The notes beneath the pieces were generated by a model. That model did no database searches and had not been told where the DNA came from. It saw nothing but the letters and a program-made list of their open reading frames with translations. Shown here piece after piece: positions 8,322 through 16,865 of a DNA stretch of 64,000 nucleotides. Source of the DNA: Natronococcus pandeyae (GTDB lineage Archaea > Halobacteriota > Halobacteria > Halobacteriales > Natrialbaceae); assembly GCF_008122205.1 (NCBI RefSeq), contig NZ_PHNJ01000014.1:62001-126000 (forward strand). The letters run 5' to 3'. How positions within the stretch are numbered: position 1 is the stretch's first letter; every line of letters starts with the position of its first letter. The translations under genes and the position numbers were made by a program.

Positions 8322-9140
8322 ATGGATGCGACACTCGACGACGTCGAGTTCCTCGTCAGTTCGACCCATCGCGTCGGGGTGCTCGACGCACTGACCAGAG
8401 GGCCGTGTGACCGGGACGAGCTCCGTACCGCAACAGGAGCATCGTCTCCGACCATGGGCCGAATCCTCACCGACTTCCAGAACCGCCACTGGATCGAACG
8501 AGACGGGAGGACGTACCGGCTGACCGGGCTGGGTGAGTTCGTGGCCGATCAGTTCGAGGAGTTCGTGGATGCGATGGCGTATCAACGGCGACTCCGCGAG
8601 GTCTGGCCATGACTACCACACGAAATCGACGGATTCAGTATCGAGTTGTTCACCGACGTGGTCGTCTCCCAGCCGGGGCCCGGATATCCCTACAAACCTG
8701 TCGAACGTCTCACGGAGCTCATCACAACAACCGAAACGATGCGCGGATTCGGCATGGCTCTGCTCAAGTCGGGGAATCTGGAGCCGTTCTTCGACCACGT
8801 CCGAGGTGGCCTGAAGTGTGAATACATCTACCCGCCTGTCGTTTTCGAGGAACTCGTCGCGTGGGACGAAGAAACAGTTCTGGAGACGACGACACACACC
8901 AACTACACCGTTTTGCTGCACGATGAGCTTCCGCTCGACGACCGGTGTGGAATCTGCCTCTTCGACGACCGAGTCAGCATCTGTTGTTACGATACGGAGA
9001 CGGGAACGTTACAGTCACTCATCGATACCGGAAGCGACGGGATGCAGGAGTGGGCGGAGTCTTACTACGAACAGTTCCGAGATGAGGCCCGACCGCTCGA
9101 CGACGCAACTGACCGCGCCTCGATCGAATCGATCCGATAA
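8322..9140 (+). pseudogene. FilR1-type winged-helix regulator interrupted by an in-frame TGA
   Basis: The 5-prime half encodes a winged helix (LDDVEFLVSSTHRVGVLDALTRGPCDRDELRTATGASSPTMGRILTDF... EFVADQFEEFVDAM). The 3-prime half, in the same reading frame, encodes the ligand-domain region found in haloarchaeal FilR1-like regulators (FTDVVVSQPGPGYPYKPVERLTELI ... ICLFDDRVSICCYDTETGTLQSLIDTGSDGMQEWAESYYEQFRDEA). They are separated only by TGA at 8610-8612, codon 97, where the context REVWP-x-LPHEIDGFSIEL suggests the codon was TGG (Trp). One substitution therefore explains the break. Full length would be 272 residues. It may be a recent inactivation or a sequencing error; if translated, the first half alone would be a 96-residue HTH protein. 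Confidence 0.78.
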
Positions 9141-9188
9141 TCGACACCCTTCGACTCAAATTTCCCTCGCCAACGATGCTTTCACGGC

Positions 9189-9461
9189 GTGAGCGGGGAA
9201 GCCCTCCAGACACTCGTCCAGGATGCAGGGTTCGATAACGTCTCAGTCACCGTTGGTATCGGTTCTGTGCGCTATCCGTCGGTCGCGGAGTTCGTTCGCC
9301 GCGAGGCGGCTAGCTCGCCGCTGGCCGAACCGATCGCAGGCGTCGAGCGAGCGGTGCGAGACGAACTGATCCAAGAGGTCGAGAAAGCATTACACGCATA
9401 CATTGACGACGAAGGAATAGTCTCACCGATGGAATCGTACGTCGTCACCGCAGATAGGTAG
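9189..9461 (+). pseudogene. C-terminal remnant of a SAM-dependent methyltransferase
   Basis: The 90-residue frame (GTG start) matches only the tail of UbiE-type methyltransferases: ALQTLVQDAGFDNVSVTVGIGSVRYPSVAEFVRREAASSPLAEPIAG followed by a helical end and SYVVTADR. The SAM-binding Rossmann half (DxGxGxG, about 170 residues) is absent upstream, where the broken regulator ends only 48 bp away. This suggests a deletion between the two genes. Whether the tail is translated is unknown. Confidence 0.6.
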
Positions 9462-9836
9462 CAGAGCAGATAATTTTTCCGTTCGAGATACGTGGTATGC
9501 ATCTCGCAGCGGCTCGAAGAATTGCCTGATGTCTGTCAGAAGCAACGTGCGAGATACAGAGGGTGGATCCGATAAACGGACTTCGTTTGTTCCAACCGAA
9601 CTGCACCGAATTAACTACTGAATCCGCACAAACGGGGTGCAGCCGGCGATACCCAACACGACCTCGATCACTGATCTTCCGGGTCCGGACATCCCCTTTC
9701 ATCGGCTGCACGGATGGCAGCGACTGCAAAAATGTCGCCAGGTAACTACTTGCGATCATCCGTGGTATCCTCACGCCCAACCCCCATGAGACCAGTTCAC
9801 ATGTAGAAGGAATCGTGGAGGGGGAGGAGGATACCA
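9462..9836. other. intergenic stretch, right edge of the accessory region
   Basis: About 375 bp of moderate GC. A reverse frame across 9445-9843 has basic, serine-rich composition and is not credible as a gene. A purine-rich ggagggggaggagg lies at about 9820-9833, just before the DUF1326 start, and could act as its ribosome-binding site. I see nothing else I can support. Confidence 0.4.
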
Positions 9837-10442
9837 ATGACACAAGACTGGAATCTCAAAGGTAACTTCATCGAAGCGTGCAACTGTTCAGTTCCGTGCC
9901 AGTGTCTGTGGTACGAACCAGCAGATGATGGTGGGTGTACCGTCGCTGTGTTCTGGAATATCGAAGATGGAGCGTACGGAGACGTCTCCCTGGACGGGCT
10001 TGGAGCAGGGATCCTCCTCGTAGACGAGGGAATCCTCCTCGAAGGCGGGTGGCGCGTGGTGCTCGTGATCGACGAAGCGGCCGATGAAGCGCAAGCGGAG
10101 GCCCTGGAAACCATCTTCTCCGGCCAAGCGGGAGGGTTGTTCGAAGCCGCTGCGCCGCTGATTGACACCGTCGAAGATAGCGTCGTGGTGCCGTTCTCCT
10201 ACTCGACGGAGGACGGCCACCTCTCGTTCAGCGCCGGCGATATCGTCACGATCGAAACCGACAGGAGCGTCGGCTTCGGTGACGACCAGGGGACGGCATA
10301 CCCCCACCCGTTCATCCAGCCACACGAGACAGCGAACATCGGGAAGACGACCGAAGCGACCGTCGATTTCGACGACGACTTCTCGTGGGACGTCAGCGGC
10401 AACAACTCGTACTTCGCCGAGTTCGAGATGGCGAACACCTGA
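9837..10442 (+). CDS. DUF1326 domain protein
   Basis: A 201-residue protein beginning WNLKGNFIEACNCSVPCQCLWYEPADDGGCTVAVFWNIEDGAYGDVSLDGL, the diagnostic DUF1326 opening. The closely spaced cysteines (CNCSVPCQC, residues about 16-24, plus one later) suggest metal or redox chemistry, but the family has no established biochemical role. The rest is a beta-rich domain with no signal peptide. The stop lies 16 bp before the DUF2182 gene, so the two are probably co-transcribed; they are recurrent genomic partners. Confidence 0.88.
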   Translation: MTQDWNLKGNFIEACNCSVPCQCLWYEPADDGGCTVAVFWNIEDGAYGDVSLDGLGAGILLVDEGILLEGGWRVVLVIDEAADEAQAEALETIFSGQAGGLFEAAAPLIDTVEDSVVVPFSYSTEDGHLSFSAGDIVTIETDRSVGFGDDQGTAYPHPFIQPHETANIGKTTEATVDFDDDFSWDVSGNNSYFAEFEMANT

Positions 10443-10458
10443 ACCCACCGCCCACGGA

Positions 10459-11250
10459 ATGTCGGCACAAGAGTCGAAACAGCGGATTTTCACCCTTCGC
10501 CAGCTTCCGCTCATCGCCATCGTGATGTACCTTCTCGCGCTCGGTGCGTGGATCACCATCCTCTGGCGGTGGATTCCGATGCCCGGAGGAGCGATGGATA
10601 TGCAGATGTCCGATCCCGGCGTTCCCGAGGCGATGGCGATCGGACATGGTCCCGTCGGCGTCGGACTCTATCTGGTCATGTGGGGGACGATGATGATCGC
10701 CATGATGTATCCCTCGACGGTGCCGCTGTTCCGGCTGTATAACGGGACAGTTCGGGAGCTGTCTACACTCGCAAAAGCTGCTCGGCTGAGCACGTTGCTC
10801 GCGGTGTATACCCTCGTTTGGACGCTCACCGGGCTGGTCCCGCTTGCAGTGAACTCGGCGGTTCCGATCGCACCGCTCGCCGGCAATCACGGTCCCCTCC
10901 TCTTCGGGGGCGTGTTGATACTCCTCGGAGGATACCAGCTGTCCCCGTACAAGTACCGGTGTCTGGACAAATGTCGATCCCCGTTCGGTTTTCTGATGAC
11001 CTATCACCGTCCGGGCATCCAGGGCGCGGCGAGCATGGGCTTGCGCTTCAGTCTCTTCTGTGTCGGATGCTGTTGGGCTCTCTTCGCGTTCATGGTCGTC
11101 GCCGGTTCGATGAACATTCTCTGGATGGCGATCATCGCGGTGGTGCTCTCGCTCGAGCGGACGGTCTCGTGGGGGCCACAGTTGGCCACGGCTGTCGGTA
11201 TACTCGCCGGTGTCGCCGGAGTCGTCCTCATCGGGGTCACGATGGTGTAA
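10459..11250 (+). CDS. DUF2182 integral membrane protein
   Basis: A 263-residue membrane protein with about six to seven hydrophobic segments. Its hallmark is the methionine-rich MWGTMMIAMMYPSTVPLF segment (about residue 75), preceded by MPGGAMDMQM and followed by CVGCCWALFAFMVVAG and YQLSPYKYRCLDKCRSP. The family is described as predicted metal-binding; Met- and Cys-rich membrane segments would suit a soft metal such as Cu(I), but this is inference. ATG 10459 follows the DUF1326 stop by 16 bp. Confidence 0.86.
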   Translation: MSAQESKQRIFTLRQLPLIAIVMYLLALGAWITILWRWIPMPGGAMDMQMSDPGVPEAMAIGHGPVGVGLYLVMWGTMMIAMMYPSTVPLFRLYNGTVRELSTLAKAARLSTLLAVYTLVWTLTGLVPLAVNSAVPIAPLAGNHGPLLFGGVLILLGGYQLSPYKYRCLDKCRSPFGFLMTYHRPGIQGAASMGLRFSLFCVGCCWALFAFMVVAGSMNILWMAIIAVVLSLERTVSWGPQLATAVGILAGVAGVVLIGVTMV

Positions 11251-11533
11251 GCACCCGAAACCGATCGAGAGACCGCGCTGTGATGATCGGAAGCCCAGGC
11301 GATCGCCCCAGAAGCACATCCGTGTATCCGGGACAGCCACCGCCTACGCGTTCTGGCAAGTTCACGACCGACAGTTCGACTTCCTCCCATCACGTCGCTA
11401 ACCGCGTGCTGGATCGATACACGAACTGTACTTGCCCGAGGGACTCGATCTAACGATGGGCTTTCCCCGTGAATGGGAATCTCTGTAGGAGGTTATCTCG
11501 GTAGGAGTCGTGTAGTCTATTGGTGACAGATCA
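11251..11533. other. intergenic region
   Basis: About 280 bp between two same-strand membrane-protein genes. Short frames here are proline- and arginine-rich and not credible. I see no clear terminator; the 3-prime part could hold the promoter of the next gene. Confidence 0.3.
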
Positions 11534-12397
11534 ATGACTACTTCTCTCTCGCGCTGGCAGATCGGGACGACGATTGCGATCCTCGTCCTGTCGATCGTTT
11601 CGACGCTTCTCGGCCTCTTCCGTCCGGGCCACTACAGGGATCATCCGGATTTCCTCACGGCACTGTACGTACAGGATCTCACGATCCTTTTCGTCGGCGT
11701 GCCGGTGTTGGCGCTCGGACTCCTGTTAGCCGCTCGCGGCTCACTTCGCGGGTACGTGATTTGGCTCGGAGCGCTCGCATACATGACCTACATGTGGGCA
11801 TCGATCGCGTTCTCGGTCGCGTGGAACGAGTTTTTCCTCGGCTACGTCGCCCTGTTCGGACTCTCCCTGTTCGCGCTCATCAGCGGCTTTGCCGGTATCG
11901 ACGAAGAGCGAGTCTACCGCGAGGTCCACGGTCGCGTCTCGCCCGTCGTCTACAGCGGGTTCCTCTGGGCGATCGCACTCGGCCTCGCGTTGTTGTGGTT
12001 GGGGGATCTGGTGCCACCATTGCTAGAAGGGACTCCACCCACGATCGTCGACGAACTCGGCGAACAGGCGACGGTCAGCCACGCCATCGATCTCGCTGTC
12101 GTGGTCCCGGCACTGGCGATCGCCGGCTACTGGCTCTGGCAGCGACGTCCGTGGGGATACGTCGTCGGTGGCGTCGTTCTCTTACTCGGCGCGCTGCTCA
12201 CCCCCTCGATTACGGGGATGACGGTCGTGCTAGTCCTGGAGGGCGAGACCACCGTCTCGGTGTGGGCAATCGTGTTCACGATGCTCCCGCTGGTCATCGC
12301 GGCGGCTCTGGCGATTAACTACTTGCTGGCGTTTGGTGGCCAGCGACCATCTGGGCCAGCTGACGGAAAACTGGAGGGTGACGGGACGGAATCGTAG
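11534..12397 (+). CDS. multi-spanning membrane protein of unknown function (287 aa)
   Basis: Eight or so hydrophobic helices are visible, starting WQIGTTIAILVLSIVSTLLGLFRPGHY. A soluble-looking segment near the middle (GTPPTIVDELGEQATVSHAIDLAVVVPALAIAGYWL) precedes the last three helices. The tail (GGQRPSGPADGKLEGDGTES) is hydrophilic and probably cytoplasmic. There are no catalytic motifs, and I do not recognise a named family. It follows the DUF1326/DUF2182 pair on the same strand after a 283 bp gap. Its 3-prime end overlaps the decayed end of the luciferase-domain gene on the other strand. Confidence 0.75.
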   Translation: MTTSLSRWQIGTTIAILVLSIVSTLLGLFRPGHYRDHPDFLTALYVQDLTILFVGVPVLALGLLLAARGSLRGYVIWLGALAYMTYMWASIAFSVAWNEFFLGYVALFGLSLFALISGFAGIDEERVYREVHGRVSPVVYSGFLWAIALGLALLWLGDLVPPLLEGTPPTIVDELGEQATVSHAIDLAVVVPALAIAGYWLWQRRPWGYVVGGVVLLLGALLTPSITGMTVVLVLEGETTVSVWAIVFTMLPLVIAAALAINYLLAFGGQRPSGPADGKLEGDGTES

Positions 12398-12403
12398 CCC
12401 GTC

Positions 12404-12659
12404 TGCTGTGGCATCACCGGCCGACTCGAGGTACTTCGTGATCCAGCCGGATTCGGGGAAGAAAAGGGTGTTTCGACGCGAGCCCGTTCGCGACGACGAC
12501 GTCGCGCACGCGCTTCGGGAACGGGATATCGACTTGCTGTTGCCCGTGAACGTGACCGAGTTCGCGGCCCTCGAGGATGAACGCGCTTCCGTCGAATCGG
12601 TGCGGAGCGGCCTCGGCGCCCGGCCAGGACGTGACGCGAGTTTCGATATCGGTTGTCAT
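12404..12659 (-). pseudogene. luciferase-domain (DUF5519-like) gene with a one-base frameshift
   Basis: The start is well preserved: MTTDIETRVTSWPGAEAAPHRFDGSAFILEGRELGHVHGQQQVDIPFPKRVRDVVVANGLASKHPFLP. It then falls out of frame. In the neighbouring frame the expected continuation appears at once (ESGWITKYLESAGDATAD), so one extra base in the G4 run at 12455-12458 explains the break. Beyond this the sequence runs into the convergent membrane-protein gene and the normal C-terminus is lost. It may be a real pseudogene or a homopolymer error, but the missing C-terminus favours decay. Confidence 0.7.
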
Positions 12660-12862
12660 CCCCTCTAGAGAGGGGCTGCCGGGAGACGAACTGATCGAGC
12701 GGACGAGACGCGAGAGACGGGTTCCGGCAGGTGAAGCCGTGGAGAGTCCTCGGTCTGCAACCCCTCAACGGTACGATCCGTCGAACTGAGCGGGTGCTAT
12801 CTAGCTCGTTTCGCAAAAAATCGATCGTATCGCAAGTGTCGCTCGAGGCGACAGTAATCAGA

Positions 12863-13057
12863 TTATACGCGCTCGACGTTCGTCGCGCGCGGGCCCTTGG
12901 GGGCCTGTTCGATGTCGAATTCGATCTCAGTACCTTCCGTCAGATCCTCGCCGCCAACGTCTTCCATGTGGAAAAACACGTCGTCGTCAGCATCCTCAGT
13001 CTCGATGAATCCGTAGCCGCCTGTGTCGTTGAAGAAGTCAACCTTACCGTTTGCCAT
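12863..13057 (-). CDS. cold-shock domain protein (CspA family)
   Basis: A 64-residue OB-fold protein: ANGKVDFFNDTGGYGFIETEDADDDVFFHMEDVGG with RNP-1 (GGYGFI) and RNP-2 (DVFFH) nucleic-acid-binding motifs, ending PKGPRATNVERV. Such proteins bind single-stranded RNA or DNA and act as RNA chaperones. The length matches the single-domain family exactly. ATG 13057 is preferred to the upstream in-frame MVV. It stands alone and probably has its own promoter. Confidence 0.95.
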   Translation of the reverse strand: MANGKVDFFNDTGGYGFIETEDADDDVFFHMEDVGGEDLTEGTEIEFDIEQAPKGPRATNVERV

Positions 13058-13334
13058 TACAACCAAACAAATACCGAGTGTACGGTTAAGGGTTCCGTAT
13101 CTGTCCGCAAATATCGCACGACAGGGTTCGGATACCCACTTTCAAACGCATCTAGCCGACGTGCGACCATCAAGAGGCACTTATTCGGAGTATGCTGTCC
13201 GATTCGTCGTAACGACGCGGCAGTTCTGTGGTATCCCCACTTACGGTAGTTCGACGGTCGGATCGCGTGGTCGCTCGCGGAGTCAGTAGGCGGAGTCCAA
13301 CGGGGTTTTTACGTACCCCCGACGGTTGGTAGAT

Positions 13335-13970
13335 GTGGATTCTAACGATGTTCGGCGTCAGTGGGCAGAGCGGTCCGGAGCGTACTCACCGGAGTACTAC
13401 GCCCATTACGGGCCGAACGAAACGAGTGACGTAATTCGTCGTACGCTCGAGCGATTTGCCGACCGAAGCACGCCGATCCTGGAACTCGGCTACAGTTCCG
13501 GCCGGCACCTCTCGCACCTCTACGAACACGGCTTCGAGAATCTGGCAGGGATTGAGGTCAACGAGGAGGCGTTCGGCGTGATGGAGGACACGTATCCCGA
13601 CGTCGCTACCTGTGGGGAGTTCTATCTGGACGCGATCGAAGACGTCGTCGGCGACTTTGCCGACGACCAGTTCGGCGCGATTTACTCCGTGGAGACGCTC
13701 CAACACCTTCATCCGGACGCCGAGTGGGTCTTCGAGGAACTGACCCGGATTACGGACGATCTGCTCATCGTCGCGGAGAACGAGGGCGAAACGGGTCGCA
13801 CACAGTCGACCGATCCTGACGTGAACTACGTCGACGACGAGTTCCCGCTCTACTACCGCAACTGGAACGGGATTTTCACCGACCGGGGCTTCGTCGAAGT
13901 CGCTGCGGAGTCCGGGAAACGGAATACCGTCCGAACGTTCCGAACGACGCCGAGCCGAACCGATCGCTGA
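13335..13970 (+). CDS. class I SAM-dependent methyltransferase
   Basis: About 211 residues. After an N-terminal helical lead (VRRQWAERSGAYSPEYYAHYGPNETSDVIRRTL), the SAM site reads PILELGYSSGRHLSHLYEHGFENLAGIEVNEEAF, with a conserved acid at the end of strand 2. GYSSGR replaces the usual GxGxG, a variant seen in several methyltransferases. The post-motif FGAIYSVETLQHLHPDAEWVFEELTRI is typical. The substrate is unknown. The start is uncertain: GTG 13335 gives MDSNDVRRQW, and TTG 13326 is also possible. Confidence 0.82.
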   Translation: MDSNDVRRQWAERSGAYSPEYYAHYGPNETSDVIRRTLERFADRSTPILELGYSSGRHLSHLYEHGFENLAGIEVNEEAFGVMEDTYPDVATCGEFYLDAIEDVVGDFADDQFGAIYSVETLQHLHPDAEWVFEELTRITDDLLIVAENEGETGRTQSTDPDVNYVDDEFPLYYRNWNGIFTDRGFVEVAAESGKRNTVRTFRTTPSRTDR

Positions 13971-14136
13971 GTAGCCGGTCGAGTACAGCGAGCGAGCGGT
14001 CGTAGACCTGAACCACGTCGAACATCCGCTACTGCCGAACAGCGAGCGACGTCCGAGTCAATTCGTCTTCGGTGGCGTTCCACTCGCACCAGCGACTGAT
14101 CAGTGCTATAGTTCTCGAGCGACTGGCGTCCGAGAG

Positions 14137-15636
14137 TCACGTCGACTCGAGGGCGTACGCAGCGTTCAGCACCGTCGCATCGTCGAAGCGAGGACCGACG
14201 AGCATGAGTCCGACGGGAAGACCGTCGACCTCGCCTGCCGGAACGCTGACGGCGGGATGGCCGGTTCTGTTGAACGGTATCGCGTTGTGGTTGACCTCGA
14301 TCTCTCGTAGTCGATCGTACTCGTCCAGTTCCGGTCGGTGTTCGAGAGCCGTCTCCACCGCCGTCGGCATCGCGAGCAGGTCGTACTCGTCGAACACCTC
14401 GTCGTACCGTTCCGTGAGTTCGACGACGAGATTCATTCCGCGCGCGTAGTACCGCGAGTGGTACTCGCCGTTCGTGTACGACCCCATGAGCAACAGCAGC
14501 TTGAGCCGGGCCGGGAAGTCGTCGCTCTGGGCCCGCCGGGACTTTCCGAACGTCTCGACCCACGACCGGTTGTACCACGCTTTCCACCCGTGTCCGAGCC
14601 CTTCACCCGTTATCGCGTCCAGCAGCCCTTCCGAGGTACAGACCTCGTGGATGTCCCCTGCGTCGAGGTGCATCGGCACGGAGACGTCGTCGACCGACGC
14701 GCCCTGCTCCGCGAGTCGGTCGATCGCGTTCCTCGAGGTTTCGAGGACGTCCTCGTCCGCCCCCGGTCGGTCGAACCCCTCCTCGAGGACGCCGATCGAG
14801 AGGTCGGAGACGTCACCGTCCAGCGCGTCCTCGTACTGCTCGACGGGAACCGGACTGTGAGATCGAAGGTCTCGCTCGTTGCTTCCTGCGATCGTCGAGA
14901 GAACGCGAGCGACGCTCTCGACGTCGGGCCCCATCGGCCCCGGGTGATCGATCGCGTGCTCGATACCGATACACCCTGTGTACGGAACGAGACCGTACGT
15001 CGGCTTGTGGCCGACGATACCACAGAACGCTGCGGGAACGCGAACGCTGCCGCCCTGGTCGGAGCCGATCGCGGCGTCGATTTCGCCGCGCGCGACGGCG
15101 ACCGCGCTGCCGCCGCTCGAGCCGCCCGCGAGATAGTCCTCGTCGTGGGGATTCAGGACCGGACCGAAGGCGCTGTGGCCGGTCGAGGTCATCGCCATAT
15201 CGTCCATGTTCGTCTTGCCGACGATGTCTGCACCCGCTTCCAGGAGGCGCGAGGTGACGGTTGCATCGCGGTTCGGAACGTACCCTTCGAGGACCTGTGA
15301 TCCGCAGGTCATCTCGACGCCGGCGACGCAGACGTTGTCCTTGATCCCGATCTCCCAGCCGTCGAGGTCGCCCCCGTCGTCGCCGCCGACGAAACACTGC
15401 GTGACCCAGGCGTTGTACGGATCCTCGCCGTCCCGGACGCGCCGCCCCGCGCTTCGTTCGCGGCGCTCGGCGCCGCCGAGCCGCGGCTCCGGATCGTAGG
15501 ACACGACCGTCTCGTAGATTTCGGTCTTCTGCTCAGCCATCTCGACGAAGAATTCGAGTTCCTCGTCGGTGAGATCCAGAAATAGGTTCTCCCCCAGTTC
15601 GTCGAAGGCCGCTTTCGTCGGAGACCGCATGGGCAT
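14137..15636 (-). CDS. amidase-signature-family hydrolase
   Basis: A 499-residue serine amidase. The Ser-cisSer-Lys triad is visible: Lys in WEIGIKDNVCVAGVEMTCGS, the flexible loop GGSSGGSAVAVARGEIDAAIGSDQGGSVRVPAAFCG supplying both serines, then GHKPTYGLVPYTG. The C-terminal PTAVETALEHRPELDEYDRLREIEVNHNAIPFNRTGHPAVSVPAG is the normal amidase end. It hydrolyses a carboxamide or ester; the substrate cannot be told apart (general amidase, not the glutamyl-tRNA subunit, because no gatB/C is near). Start ambiguous between ATG 15636 and ATG 15630. Confidence 0.88.
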   Translation of the reverse strand: MPMRSPTKAAFDELGENLFLDLTDEELEFFVEMAEQKTEIYETVVSYDPEPRLGGAERRERSAGRRVRDGEDPYNAWVTQCFVGGDDGGDLDGWEIGIKDNVCVAGVEMTCGSQVLEGYVPNRDATVTSRLLEAGADIVGKTNMDDMAMTSTGHSAFGPVLNPHDEDYLAGGSSGGSAVAVARGEIDAAIGSDQGGSVRVPAAFCGIVGHKPTYGLVPYTGCIGIEHAIDHPGPMGPDVESVARVLSTIAGSNERDLRSHSPVPVEQYEDALDGDVSDLSIGVLEEGFDRPGADEDVLETSRNAIDRLAEQGASVDDVSVPMHLDAGDIHEVCTSEGLLDAITGEGLGHGWKAWYNRSWVETFGKSRRAQSDDFPARLKLLLLMGSYTNGEYHSRYYARGMNLVVELTERYDEVFDEYDLLAMPTAVETALEHRPELDEYDRLREIEVNHNAIPFNRTGHPAVSVPAGEVDGLPVGLMLVGPRFDDATVLNAAYALEST

Positions 15637-15843
15637 ACACAATCAGTCGTTCGTCCGAGTCAAGTGACCGAAGGTGGCACTAGCAAGCAACGGGTACGGT
15701 TGCCCTACCTGTCGCTCCCGAAGATTGCCTACCTGTCGCTCCCGGGGATTGTATACTGGTCGAGAGACAACGGAACCGGGGTGTCCGGGCGACGTCGGCC
15801 GCTCGAGCGCCCCGGAGAACTCACGACGGACCGGGAAGCGATT

Positions 15844-16083
15844 TCAGAGCCGGTCCAGTCGAATCTCGTCGTCGGTGACCGCCGCTACGTTCTCGTCGGA
15901 GAGCGGATACGTCTCCTCGTCGGCATCGCCCCAGCCGAGTTGGGACTTGATCGTGTCCGTGACACCCGGATCGGGATTGACGTGGGCCGTTCCGCCTCTG
16001 ACCTCGTTGACAATTCCGACCGTATCACCGTTCGCGTTGACGACGCGTTTTCCTTCTTCGTCGTCGGTGAAGATTGCACACAT
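15844..16083 (-). CDS. PRC-barrel-like small protein (79 aa)
   Basis: The short acidic protein MCAIFTDDEEGKRVVNANGDTVGIVNEVRGGTAHVNPDPGVTDTIKSQLGWGDADEETYPLSDENVAAVTDDEIRLDRL has the beta-barrel pattern of PRC-barrel proteins (GKRVVNANGDTVGIVNEVRGGTAHVNPD). PRC barrels mediate protein or RNA contacts; in archaea some bind FtsZ or the ribosome. No partner is evident here. Several haloarchaeal paralogues of this size are typical. Confidence 0.78.
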   Translation of the reverse strand: MCAIFTDDEEGKRVVNANGDTVGIVNEVRGGTAHVNPDPGVTDTIKSQLGWGDADEETYPLSDENVAAVTDDEIRLDRL

Positions 16084-16142
16084 ACGTATACGTCATGAAT
16101 ACGAGAGAGTGTATAGTCACAGCAAGAGACTGCAGGGTTCGA

Positions 16143-16433
16143 TTACACTGACAGCGAGTAGGCGATCACGAGAAAGCCCGCGAGCACCAGCAAACTCTCG
16201 AGGAGGATTCCCGTCTCGAGCGAGACGCCGAGGATCTCGTGGAGGACGCCGGCCAGGACGAGGCCGAGCGTGACGAGACCGAACCCGCACGCGAGATACC
16301 CCAACGGCGGCTGTTTCGTTCGTCGATAGGCCTTGAACGCGAAGTAGGTAATCGCGCTCCCGACGAGGAGGACGAGCGTCTTCACGACGGCGAGGGGAAC
16401 CGTGGTGGCAGTTTCGGCGGCGGGGAAATGCAT
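16143..16433 (-). CDS. small three-helix membrane protein (96 aa)
   Basis: Three transmembrane helices are visible: VPLAVVKTLVLLVGSAITYFAF, then PLGYLACGFGLVTLGLVLAGVLHEILGV, then TGILLESLLVLAGFLVIAYSL, joined by the short charged loop KAYRRTKQ. This matches a widespread haloarchaeal small membrane family, often encoded beside HTH regulators, whose role is unknown. Here it is divergent from the CDGSH gene. ATG 16433 fits the first helix; in-frame codons upstream read into an unlikely soluble extension. Confidence 0.75.
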   Translation of the reverse strand: MHFPAAETATTVPLAVVKTLVLLVGSAITYFAFKAYRRTKQPPLGYLACGFGLVTLGLVLAGVLHEILGVSLETGILLESLLVLAGFLVIAYSLSV

Positions 16434-16566
16434 CGCTGCTACGCCTCTGAATTCGAGACCGAGATCAAGTACCTTACCGTTCACCGAATTATTCGACGGA
16501 AACGGAAGCCGGGACCGCCGGCAACCGGGGCGAACGTTTTCGTCGCTTCGGCGTCGATGTCTCCCA

Positions 16567-16821
16567 ATGACACGACTGGTCGAACTCGAGGCAAACGGGC
16601 CGCGAAAGCTCGATCCATCGGACGTCGACGACGAGAAGGGAGACGTCGCGATCTGCCAGTGCGGTCTTTCGGACTCGTTCCCGTTCTGCGACGGGAGCCA
16701 CCGGGAGACCCTCGACGAGGACGAGGAGACGACGTACGTCTACGACGACGGCGACCGCTCGGTCGTCGAACGGGTCGTGACGGAAGACGACGGGGACGAG
16801 CGCGAGGGCGAGGACGAGTAA
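16567..16821 (+). CDS. CDGSH iron-sulfur domain protein
   Basis: An 84-residue protein with the CDGSH signature: CQCGLSDSFPFCDGSHRET gives the three Cys and one His that bind a labile [2Fe-2S] cluster (CxC-x(8)-CDGSH pattern). The flanks are acidic, and the C-terminus is a low-complexity acidic tail. CDGSH proteins take part in redox or iron-sulfur cluster transfer. No signal or membrane segment is present, unlike eukaryotic mitoNEET. It is convergent with the copper ATPase gene. Confidence 0.92.
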   Translation: MTRLVELEANGPRKLDPSDVDDEKGDVAICQCGLSDSFPFCDGSHRETLDEDEETTYVYDDGDRSVVERVVTEDDGDEREGEDE

Positions 16822-16865
16822 CAGTCTCGAGAATCGGATCCCGGGCCGCGAGAGCGCCGGCGCGA

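Noticed and set aside
8610-8612. TGA read as selenocysteine or pyrrolysine
   Set aside because: Haloarchaea are not known to use either; the expected residue is Trp, and no recoding structure was noticed.
3760-9836. Genomic island integrated at tRNA-Thr
   Set aside because: Base composition and decayed genes fit, but I found no second copy of the tRNA 3-prime end and no integrase nearby, so integration there is not supported.
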